DNA of 64,000 nt. Source: Apus apus (Eukaryota; Chordata; Aves; Apodiformes; Apodidae). A model generated the notes under the pieces. It had not been told where the DNA came from. It saw only the letters and a list, made by a program, of their open reading frames with translations, and did not search any database. Made by a program: the position numbers and the translations under genes. The DNA is taken from positions 135,031,132-135,095,131 of the forward strand of contig NC_067282.1 of NCBI RefSeq assembly GCF_020740795.1. The letters are read 5' to 3'. How positions within the stretch are numbered: position 1 is the first letter of the stretch; every line of letters begins with the position of its first letter. This document shows positions 42,801-54,800 of this stretch, in pieces.

Positions 42801-45800
42801 ATCACAGGGCATCACTGAAAAGAGACTGGCCCATTCTTGACATCTACCCTTTAGATATTTATAGACATTAAAAAGGTCCCCTCTTAGTTTCTCTTCTCAA
42901 GACTAAACAGCCCCAGGTCTCTTGGCCTTTCCTCATATGACAGATTTCCAGTCGCTTAATCATCCTTGTAGGCCGCCATTGGACTCTTTCCAGCATATCC
43001 CTACCCCTCTTGAACTGGGGAGCCCAGAACTGGACACGATACTCCAGATGTGGTCTTATGAGGGCAGAGTGCAGGGGAAGGACAACCTCCCTTGACCTCC
43101 TGGCCACGCTGTTCTTAATACATCCCAAGATACTATTGGCTCTCATGGCCACATGGGCACATTGCTGTCCCATGGATAACATCTTGTCCACTAGGACTCC
43201 AAGGTCCTTCTCCATGGGGCTGCTTTCTAGCAGGTCAGCCCCTAATCTATACTGGTGCATGGTGTTTGTGTCTCCTCAGGTGCAGGACTCTACACTTATC
43301 CTTGTTGAACCTCATTATGTTAATCTTTGCCCAGCTCTCCAGTCTGTCTAGATCTCACTGACAGGATGTACAGATTTCAGGTGTAACAGCCAATCCTCCC
43401 AGCTTCGTATCATCAGCAAACTTTCTGAGGATACACTCCACCCCTCATCCAGGTCATTGATGAAGATGTTGAAAAAGACCAGGCCCAGTACTGACCCCTG
43501 GGGAACACCACTAGTCACAGGTCTCCAACTGGACTCTGCACTGTTGATCACAACCCTCTGAGCTCTACTGTTTAGCCCGTTCTCAATCCATCTCACTGTC
43601 TGCTCAGTATTTTGCCATCCACAGCTCTCCCACAGAAAAGCTTAGTAATTAGCCACCCTTTTTATACTTGGGAAAGCTAAGGCATGAAGCAAGGATGAGG
43701 TTTGCTGATGGTAACGCAGCTGGAAAGCAGTAGAGCCAGAAAGGGTGGCCACCACATGCTCACCACGTGCAGCCCAGTGGAAGACACTGTTTACAGCTCA
43801 GGCATAGTCAGAGAAATAAAACGTGATTAGCAAATGGTAAGAGAGGCACACAACATGCTGTCTGATCACCTAAGCATGCAAAAAGTTTGATAGAACTGTT
43901 TGAGCAGCCAGGCTGGGCTGGAGGCGAGTGACAGTGTGCCCTGACGCCTGCAAACAGTCCCAGTTTTACTTCTGAAGCGGTGGCGTAAAACATTGTCCTT
44001 CTTAATTACCTAGAGGAGTCCACCTAAAAGATACTATCTGAATTAGAAAAGTGAGTTAGTCATGTTCAAGTGTTAGGTTGAACTTTGAAGAGGCATTATA
44101 AAAGTTTCTGTCGTAGTGGCTCTTACACGATAGATATTGACTGTTCTAGTTTCAGGCCTTCCAGAGAGGACTAACACTTAGCATTTAATCAGGGGGAAAT
44201 TATATTTTGTATCTCATTTACAGCTGAGTCACTAGAACCAGAAAAGTACACTGGGCATTAGAGGAGATTGAACAAACACTCATGTATCAGACATGATACA
44301 TAACTAACTTAACTGACTTTGCTGAATGTGAACAATATTCTTCAGCTGTTTTTGAGAAAGATGTAATAGAAATGACTGTGGAAAGGAAGCTAGAAGATTT
44401 TGGGGGGTTTTATATTGGTTTTTACTAAAACTCAATCTTGCAAGTACTATTGCCATCCCATTCCTTGTGAAAAGTAAATAATTTTTTTGCACCACATACA
44501 GTGCTGTAATCTGTATAAACAGCTGTCAGGGCATTTCTGGAAGGGAGTGATTTTATTCATTTCATAAAACTCTGATCAGAACAGTATGTGAGCAACAAAA
44601 CAATATAAAGGCTCAAGCATCCATTTTAGCTTTTTTTTCAGCCATTTTGGAGTCTGAAGCTTTGTTTTGGCTTTGCTGTCCACCATCTAAGTATCTCCAA
44701 AAAAATGTCACATGGTCAGCATCCACCAGCAACAGATTAGGTTGGGGTGCTGTCATATAGGGACAAACGAGAGAAAAGTTGTGCAGCTGTGTTGGCACTA
44801 ACTACCACAAAGATACTGTAAAGATAAAGACCAGGCAGGTCACAGGGACTGACACCTGTCCTGAATTCATAAAACCTATTGTCTAGCCTTGCAGTTTTGT
44901 GGCTTTCAAAAGGAATGGGAAACTAACCATGTAACAAATAAAATACGTGCAGATGTTCTGTCCCATGAATACAGAAGCCTACAGGGTTCAGAAATCTCAT
45001 AGCTTACTATTGCAGACTGACTCCAAATTGCTGGGTAGGCAGAGGTGGCCGTGGTGGAGGAACCTTAACCACAGGTGGCAGTTTTCCCTTCTGTTTTCTC
45101 CGAAGATTTTCATCATGTCTGCAAAAATCAGGAAATTATTGATTTTCTGTGCATCACGGCTGACAAACTGTATGTATGAACAGCTACCAGTATTGTTTAT
45201 GATGCTTATCTCCTGACAATAGTGTATAAGCTGCAGGTTTTACAGACCTTTTATTAAATTTAAGGATTAGGGTGATATTTTAGTACTATTTGTGGTAGAA
45301 TACTTAAGCAAGACATAAAAGAGATCTTCTGCTTCAGCCAATGGAGTACAGTATAAATGTGTCCAAAAAACAGGACCACACTATAATTTAACAGCATAAT
45401 TCAGACCTATTTGCTACTCAAAACACAACTCCCCTTTCTTTAGCAACCATGCAATCCAATTTATAACATTAGAGCTGTAAGGTATTTTCTTTTATTTCAT
45501 ATTTACACAAAACATGTGTAAAAAACTACCAGGCATCAATAACAGTCATAATCAAAGCTTCCAGTTACTTTCATTCAGCAGTGACATAAAATCACTTCCT
45601 GTCAGTACATCAAAGCATTTCCATGTACAGAGCTGTGTCAAAAAGACTGTTATTGTTACTAATACTGGCACTTGACAATTCCAGCCCTATGCATTACTTT
45701 TTCTTCTCCTCTCCCACTCCCTCTCCAATATGCCTTCCTAACACACACACACACGATATAAAAGTAATGGATCTGCTAACAATAGATGTATCAATGAAGT

Positions 45801-48800
45801 TTCAAATCAATCAACACTTTGCTTACTGGGAATGCACTTTGCAGAAAGAAGTCACTTAATCTGTTACAAGACGCAAACAAAGAGGTAAGGATTACTTTTT
45901 GTCCACGAACATTACGTGATACTCATAATCAATAATGACATATGGATTTCACTAATGCTCACACAGAAGCTGTGGCTATACCAAGAAAAGGCTCCACAGC
46001 CAAGATGGAGATGTTCCAAATCTGTAGAAAACCACACTGTTCTCTTCTCTAAAAACCTGACACACTTCTGCATGTCTTTGATGGCAATGCACCTTTCAGA
46101 ATTAAATCCAACCAAGCACAGATAAGTAAATAAGATTTTTAATCATTGAGGACATAGGATTAGATGCTGCTTGGAATACAGTGACCAGGATGCACCTCTA
46201 CCAAAGAAAAGGTGAGACAACATATTTTAAACTTGCCACATACCGGATGACTTCTTGAGGGATATTTAGCTGGTCATATTTGAGATGCTCTCTCAGGTCA
46301 CTTAAATAGTTCAAGTAAGTGATCTTTTTCCCAAACTTATGGCTAAAAAGAAAAAAGAAAAAAAATCATAAAGAAGTACAAAAATCAGCATGGAAGGAAC
46401 ATTTATGAAGGGTTAGTTTCTATTACAAAAATGTAAGTGCTGATGCAACTCAAAATTAGACTGTAATTGAAGCAGCAGGAGACATAAGATGTATTTCATT
46501 TCGTATGATCAAACATATACAGTGCATGCCTGAGAGTCTGATTTGAATAAAAATAACTTACTTCCCTCTGAATGTTTTGTGATTTGCATAGATATGAAAA
46601 TCACTGCTTTAAAAACGACTGAAAAACAGCTTTCACACAACATTAGAAAGCTCCCTAGAAGAACTGTTAATTTTGGAGAAAATGTTATATGGGCAACAGA
46701 ACAACATTTGCATTACATAGGTATTCCTCCCTGCCAAAAGACAAAGTAATGAGGCTGTAGACACAAACTACTAAGTAGTAAGCAACAGGTAAGATTTTCA
46801 AAGCTTGGGTAGCATATACCCTTGAAGCGTTAGGCCATCAGCTTTATCTGTTTTGAATAAAGGCCATATGCCTTCTAAGAAACATCCTGAATAATAAAGT
46901 CCTTCTATTCATTGAACAAAACACACTCCCAAATTGGAAGCACCAAGTATCACTAGTGAAGTCTTGTGTTTCAGCCAGAACACACAACTTAGAGGCTGAG
47001 GTGTTCAAACAAGGCTCAGTGACACATTTATATGTGTGGTCTGGAATAATTTATTATTTTTCCACAACACAAAATATCTGTTCTTCAATGAAGTGTCAAG
47101 CAAAATAATAAGTGTGTATGATAAAAGTGCACTGCAACTTACTTTGATAGTAAAACTGGAGAAAAAAATTCTCTCGCATTAATGCGTTTATCCCTGGATT
47201 GTCAAATACGCATACACACACTCCCTCTAGTGGGAGATGGTACTAATGTAAGTCACTTCAACACTTAAGCTTTTAACTGAAACGAGCTAAATTTTGCTAA
47301 AAGGCAAATGGTTTGGGGACACTGACAGATACCAGTCTGCACTTGCACAATTTCAGAGCTCTTCAGTGCTTTTATCCAAAACAGCCTGTGACTGCACCAT
47401 CTGACCATGGGCTAGGACAGAATTCTCTTGTCTAATTACTCCGGGGTAATTGAGAACATGTTACAGAAAGTTACAGAATATATTATTTGTAATGAATGAA
47501 TGATTAGGAATTACTGCTGTTCCTTAAAAATGCCATATCACCACCACCTAAATGTATAATATTTTAATAACGGGTGGCTTCCGTTAGCTCAGACATAGAA
47601 ATGTGTTCTTCTTAGGTTTTCTGCACTTTGGAAAACATACGTGTCTTAACACATTACCTTCTTGCCCAACACTTTTGGGACTGGAAAGGAGATGAATTAA
47701 CTTTAGGAGCTTGAAAAATTTGAAGTGTTTGCATTTTCTTAAATACTTTCAAATATACATGTGCTAAAATACTTATTAATTTTGTTCTTCGCTCTAGTAA
47801 TTTTGTCATTTGTTCAGTTCTTAGCAACACTTTGTTCATGTAAAAGCACTTAATCCATGTACTAACAGATACCAAATGTACTAACAGGCCTCTCAAAAAT
47901 AAATACACGTTTCTTGATAAGGAAATTTATTTTACAGCTTTAATTTTTATTGGAAGTGTAATCTGAAAATTAGTCTGGGCTATAATCCATCGAAGCTAGA
48001 AAACAGTCCAAGTGATTCTTCTCCCTGCTTTTTGTGAGCTTTGGTTTATTATTGACACTTAAAATCATGAATTGCTAAGATAACATTATTCTAAACTGGG
48101 AGGAAAAGGTACTGTGAACAAATTTTAAATTGTACTATTCTAGTAAATCTAGACTAATAATTTTTAGTATTCAATGAGAATACAAACTGAACTACAAGGA
48201 GGGTTACAAATATATGCAGGGAAAGGCAAATCCTGGAGCCAGTTCTGGTTCCACACTGTGGTTTGGTCCCTGGATACATGCAAGAAAGAGCTATAAAAGG
48301 AAATCCTTTCTTACTCTGCCTCTTGCTCTTAACCATGCAACACCTGGCTTAACTCCTTAGGCCCAAAGCTGACTTCTCAATGGTCCACAAATCATTACTC
48401 TGTAAGAATGCACTAAAGGCCATTTTGTGTTCACTTAAACCAGGCTCTTTCCTCTGGCAGTGACTGAGAACAGAAGCACAAAGTGACCCTTCTCCAGGAC
48501 ACATTCCCAACTTCCAACAAGGTACAGCTCTAGGACTGAATCAGAGGTTTACCATATATTTAGAAGCTCTCTTTTCATCAAGGGTTCTGTTGTGAAGGCT
48601 TTTCAGCCTAACAGGGCCACATAGCATGACAGATCAAAGCTCTACACAGCTGGGCAATAGGGCATCTGCAGATCTGATCTGTTAAGCCCCCTAGTCCCTT
48701 TCAACTAACTTCCACCGGAGCTATTCCCAAGGAGCTATCAGCTGCCTATGAGAAAAAAGTTGGTTTCACCTGAGTGTTGTAATGTCCATCATGAGTTTTT

Positions 48801-51800
48801 CTGGTTTTATTGTGGGCTTTTTTTCTAGAAAGCTCTCCATATTCATCCAACAGCAAATCAACAACAAAACAAAAAAAGTAATCCATCCCCATTCCTGAAA
48901 TACCATTCCACCTGTTTCTGTCACACTTTTCTCACCATTGGTCTATGTCCTGGATCTCTGGCATTTACTTTATTGCCAATTAAAATAAAGATCTCCAGTC
49001 AGTATTCTTGTATCAAGAACAGCATATTCTGGAATGATTTTTACCTGTGACTACTTTTTTTTATATTCATATGCTTCTTATATGTTCTGATCTGCCTAGA
49101 AGTTAAACTTTCCCTTTCCAATTAATTAGCTTCTGCCTGTCAGAAATTTAATCAATTGCAAGTTACCGCAATGGACATTTTTAGTTGACTCATCATGGCT
49201 TCTCAAAATAAGTTGTTTTCGTCCTTCAGCCCTGAGGACATTAATAATATAACCTGTAAAATGTTGGAATTACTTTGAGAGTGACAGAAGTTCAGGAGCA
49301 GAAGCTAAGGAAGCTCAGCCATCCTAGCACTTAGCAATATCTACCCATTGTTGCTGCTTCCTTGCAGATAGCATCAATTCTTACCATGCAAAGAAAAAAA
49401 TGCACCAATACAATACATCCACCTTCACCATTATACACTACATCTCAAATTCTTAAGGGCACTTCAGGGCTTATCCATTAACTCTGAACACACAAGTAGT
49501 ATCATTCTAATTCATCTCAGCACTTAAGATCAGACCAAAGGTTAACCATTTATTATCTGCTTTAAGGTGCCACCTAGTAACTCCAATCATGCACACAGCT
49601 CTATTGTGTGTAGTGCTGTCAAATAGGACAAAAAAAGTCATTCATGGTCAAAAGAATAACTATGTTTTAAAGTGATACTTACTTTAACATACCAGTAAAA
49701 CTACTATAAATTGAGACTCCCTTTTCTTAGAAAGAAAAGAACTCTGCCCTATTATCCATACCCAAGCTTAAGCTCACCTTACTTGTTAAACAGTTTAAAT
49801 GGGTATTGTGCTGTTACCTAACTTAATTTACCTCAAGCCTTTATAAAAGCAACTTATTGCAGAACATGCTTCCCTTAAACTAAGCAGGAAAATGTGCTGA
49901 ATAAATTGCCAAGTACCTTATGAGAGGTTTAAAGATATTCCACAGAATTTTTATGAAGTTAGTTGGATGTACAACATAGAGTGCTTTAAGGTTTTTCTTA
50001 TACCTAGGAAAAGAAAATGAAATTGTTAGAAAACTTTTGAATTTCAGACATGGCAGAACTGAATAGCTACAACTGAATGGTAGGTATTATTACAGCAACA
50101 TTATACAACATTCTTTAGAAACACATTTAAAAGATCTAATTTAGACAAAATTGAATGTAAAAAGAAAAAAATTGCAAATTTTACAAAATTATCAGTGTTG
50201 ATACAATAGTAGGCCAAGATAACATTATTACATTCCTAACCAGTGTCTGCTGCCTCATGGATTTAGTACCACAGGGACAGAAGCGAAATCAGGCAAATTG
50301 GAAAAAATTGAGAAGGGAATGAAGAGTCTATAGAAAATTCCATGATACAAAGAATTACTTTCCTTCATCTCCCTTTATTTTCTGCTTACAGGAGTTTCAT
50401 GCTGGAGAAAATTTCTAAATTTTCAGATGTAATATTTACATGTAATCTTCTATTTTTACTACTACTTTTGTCTTGTTTTGATAGTAATTACTAAAGGTGA
50501 AGCCAACAGCTTGCTTTTTTATATTGGATGGTACACTTTGTATGAAACAAAAATCTACCTCCATTGTAGCATTGCTTGATTCTACAGTGTCATATCATGA
50601 CAAAACAATAGATTCTAATAGGCTGAAACTGAAATGTAGATCAGGCTGCACAGAAAGACTATACTCTTATTCAACATTATTGCAAAATAAAATTGAGAAA
50701 TTCATAACAAAACATCCTGCTTTTATATCTGAACTATTGCTTATTACTTTGCCAAGTTTGCTTCCCAGCAGAGAGTGCCCCTCCTAAGCATTCACTATTT
50801 ATTAGAAAGCAGTGATGATGGGAAAAAATTATTATGAACTCTTAAGAGTTCAACTGGTTATGGTAGGAAGGGAGAAAAAGGACCAACTCAGCAATTGTAA
50901 CAGTTCGTCCTTTTAAATGAGCCCATCAATCTTTGAGTGAAAAAGAGAGTTTTCACAAAGCCAGTATCACACACAAGTGGTGCAGTTGGCACCACTATGG
51001 ATAAGAACCCAAAATCAACTATAAGAACTAACAAGCAAAACATCTAAGTTGCTTTACTGAAGTTCCTGTTTTAAGTTTGTTTTGTACCTTGAAGCAATGG
51101 GCAAAAGCTGCTGCTTCTGTGGAATTGCACATACTTCATGAGCTTCTGTTGTAAACCTATTTTCTTGTAACTATTCCCATTGAATATTTGCTTTCATGAT
51201 ACTAGCTAGTTACTATTGTCCTTTGTACTCTCCTCTGTCCTCCCTTTCCTTTGACACCACAACACACACAGAAGACAACTCGATGCTATTTTCATTTTTC
51301 TTTTGGGCTAGCATAGGTGAACATAGATGTTGGGCTATGAATATTGCTTTGAGCTTCTCAATGACAGCATGCTAAGAAGTATGGGTGTGTGGTTTTGCCC
51401 AGCTACCCAGGCTTCTCTGCTCTTCTTTGGTTCTCCTGCTTTCTGGGTCAGGGTGGGGAATGTAGAGAACAGATATTTTGGCATAAATGAAGGTCACATT
51501 GCACTCTTGCAGACATAGCAAAAGGCAACAAAACAGATATTGACCTTGTACTGCCTCTCCCCTTGTAGCAACTGTAAATTTGGCTTGGGATTTTCCCAGA
51601 AGGAAAATAGGATGATGCTTTATTTTCAGGAACGGTCAGTGCATGGCAAAAACCAGTAGTCTGAATCTCTCACCAAAGACAAAATTCCAGAGACTCTTTG
51701 CCTTTCTAGTTCCTTACCCAGTCCCAGAAAGAACCTACTGGCAAAAATAGGCTTTTTTATTCTGCTGCTGAGTAGAGATCAACACCTCATGAAGACAGTT

Positions 51801-54800
51801 AGAGACTTCAGATGACAGCTTCCCACTGCTCCTCTGGTGACTGCTAGGTACTACCTCATGTTCTTGCCTAGTGGGTTTTAAGAGTTTCAGGAGGTTATTG
51901 GGAGAGATTAAAAAGAGTGTGAGCTCTGACACTAGGCAACCAAATGGTGCTGTGCACACCACAACTTCATTTTTCAAAGCAGGGTCAGATAGTTCACCAG
52001 TACTTCTGCCAGTCTAGTCTAGAAACACCCAGTAATCTTTTTCATGGAATTTTTTTTTCTTTTTTAGATGTTTTTCTTGTTCCAGCTCCCAAATTGGGAA
52101 ATCAGATATATATGATCCATCACTCCCAGCTCTCACTCTCAGAAAAGAGCTATCATTCTGCTTTCAGTCATGTTGCCCACTCGAGACTGACTTATAAACA
52201 ACTGACAAAGAAGTAAAAGACTACCTGAACTTCCAGTTTGATTGGTAGGTGTGCACTTTCAGAGAATAAATATCAGAAGTTTAGTTTCCACTATCAAAAT
52301 GCTATTTACCTAGGAGCTTTTGCCTCAACTACACCCTAAGCAACTAAACCATGAAGTCATGAGCCATAGCCATTGTTACTCCAAAGGTCAGGCATATACA
52401 AGCTCCTGTCTGCTCTGCTGCTCTCTCCAGCAGAGCAGTCTTGGACATTTGGAACTGCTCACAGCTCAGGAGATGCCGTGGGAGCTGCTGGAGGCGAGGG
52501 GGAGGCAATAGGGGTTTTGCACATTCCTGAACACATTTGCACATGTTTTCTTTTATCCTTAGTGTTTAGTTAAAGCTGTCTAGTTAAGTTTTCAATTCAG
52601 AGAGTTTCTCTCCCTCATTCTCTCTCTCCCTCCCAAACTAGGTGGGAGAGGGAGGGGATCAAGAACATTATTGTCTCTGGTTTAATTGCTGACCCTGAGT
52701 CAAACCGTGACAGGCAGTGACTCTCTGGCTTGTTCCCAAAGCTTTTTATACCTTTGGATAATCACTGCAGCACCCAGGCCATTCCTTAGGACTTACAAGA
52801 GAATCAACAGCACTCATATAACAATATTTTGCAATGCCAAAACTAACTCAGTGAGCTGTGAGCAGATGAGGAAAAGATCTGCTTCCTTCATGGAAGTTAG
52901 TTACAGACATTACACAACAGAGGGAAGAAACCAAATTTTTGGAGACATACTTCCTGTCAAATTCTTTGTAGGCTGTTTGTAACCATTTCAGAGATGGTTT
53001 ATTCAGACTCTTCAGGCCATAGTGAAAGTAGACAACCGTATAATCATTCTCTACATACTGGTCCAGAGTATACTTTAAGTACCTGAGGAGAAAGAGAACA
53101 GTTTTAAGACACTTTACTGAATGAGATTTTTAAAGCAGTAACTGAGAAAAAAAAAAAGTGCTATTTTTTTTGCATAGAATGCTAGTGACTGCAAATTCAT
53201 GTTTGCTTCAATGTATTTATCTCACAAGTTCATGTTGCTCCAGTGGTGGTGTTGCCAATAATTCCACATCACTGCAAAGCCTGAAATTTGAAAGAATGTG
53301 CTTAGTTACAAAAACTATGGTGCTCACGAATCACTAAAAGATGACGACAAGACAGGACTGTGTTTTCCGATAATGTTTTTTGGCAATGCATTTGAACTGA
53401 CAGAAACTTTGCAAATTCCTGCCTTTTGCCAAGCAAAAAATGGTGTTTTGACTTTTCAAATTAATAAAGAATAAATCTTGGGTTTTCCTCTCAATTTAAA
53501 ACGTTTAAAATACTTCAAAAAACCATTAGCCCTAATTACTGCCAATTACAACTTGTTACTGTAAACTGTTCTGTTGAATATATTTGCCTTTCCCTTGTTT
53601 GTACTGTGGGGACTCCGCTCTTAGATCATTTCCCTTAAAACTCATTTAAAGAACTACTCTACTTACCCCATCTCAAAATAATACTGCATGTTTTATAAGC
53701 AGATTTCTGTGTGTTCATTCTTTTATGGTATAGTTTAAGATGCTTTTCTCTTCCCTTTCTCCTGCAGTTGAGAACACTGTATGGCCTATTACACAGCTCA
53801 ATGATTCAAATAAAGCAATGATGGAGGAGTACAATCTGGCCTCATGTCTTGCTGTGTCAGATTTCAACTTCCTCATGTCATTCTCAATGCTGTCTTATTA
53901 TTATGTGACACAGCCCCAGCTATTGCTCCTAATTCTAGGTAAAACATTTAAATTCAATAAAATAGATAGTTTCATGTGCCATTTATTAGGCTGTGGTTAT
54001 CTGAAAGTATCAATACTACCCCGATTACTAGTCAAAGTACTTGGAATACTACATACAGCTCTGGAGCCCTCAGCACAGGAAAGACATGAAGCTGTTGGAG
54101 AGGGTCCGGAGAAGGGCCACAAAGATGATCAAGGGGCTGGAGCACCTCTAAAGCTGAAGACAGGCTGAGAGAGTTGGGGCTGATCACACTGGAGAAGAGA
54201 AGGCGTTGGGGAGACCTCACAGTGGCCTTCCAGTACCTGACGGGGCTACAGGAAAGCTGGGGAGGGGCTTTTCATCAGAGAAGATAGTGATAGGACGAGG
54301 GCTAATGGTTTCAAACTGAAAGAGGGGAGATTTAGGTTGGACATCAGGAAGAAATTCTTCACCATGAGGGTAGTAAGGTGCTGGAATACACTGCCCAGGA
54401 AGGTTGTGGAAGACCCCTCCCTGGAGGTGTTTAAGGCCAGGTTGGATGTGGCTTTGTGCAGCCTGGTCTAGTGTGAGGTGTCCCTGCTCATAGTAGGGAG
54501 GTTGGAACCTGATGATCTTTAAGGTCCCTTCCAACCTTAACCATTCTATGATTCTGTGACTACCCACCTTTTCATGGAAAAGCCCACAATGTCACTCTTA
54601 TAATGTACTCCCACAGTCTCATTTATCTGCTTATTCCATCATCATACTGTAAATCTTAGGCTGCAAATAGCCTGGGACAAGGACTGACACTGCAATTAAT
54701 GGAATGTTGTTTTAATCTTTGAGTTAAGTACTGGTGGTATTTCAATGGAAGTAGAAGTAGTAACAGTCATTCAAGACTTCTAAAAGAAGAGCTTGAAATT

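Noticed and set aside
44947..45216. 89-codon plus-strand frame
   Set aside because: It is the antisense shadow of the ARHGAP8 linker exon at 45008-45118.
53740..54168. 142-codon plus-strand frame
   Set aside because: Its 3' part is CR1 sequence ([11 protein letters not shown]) and the rest is unique intron; no coherent protein.
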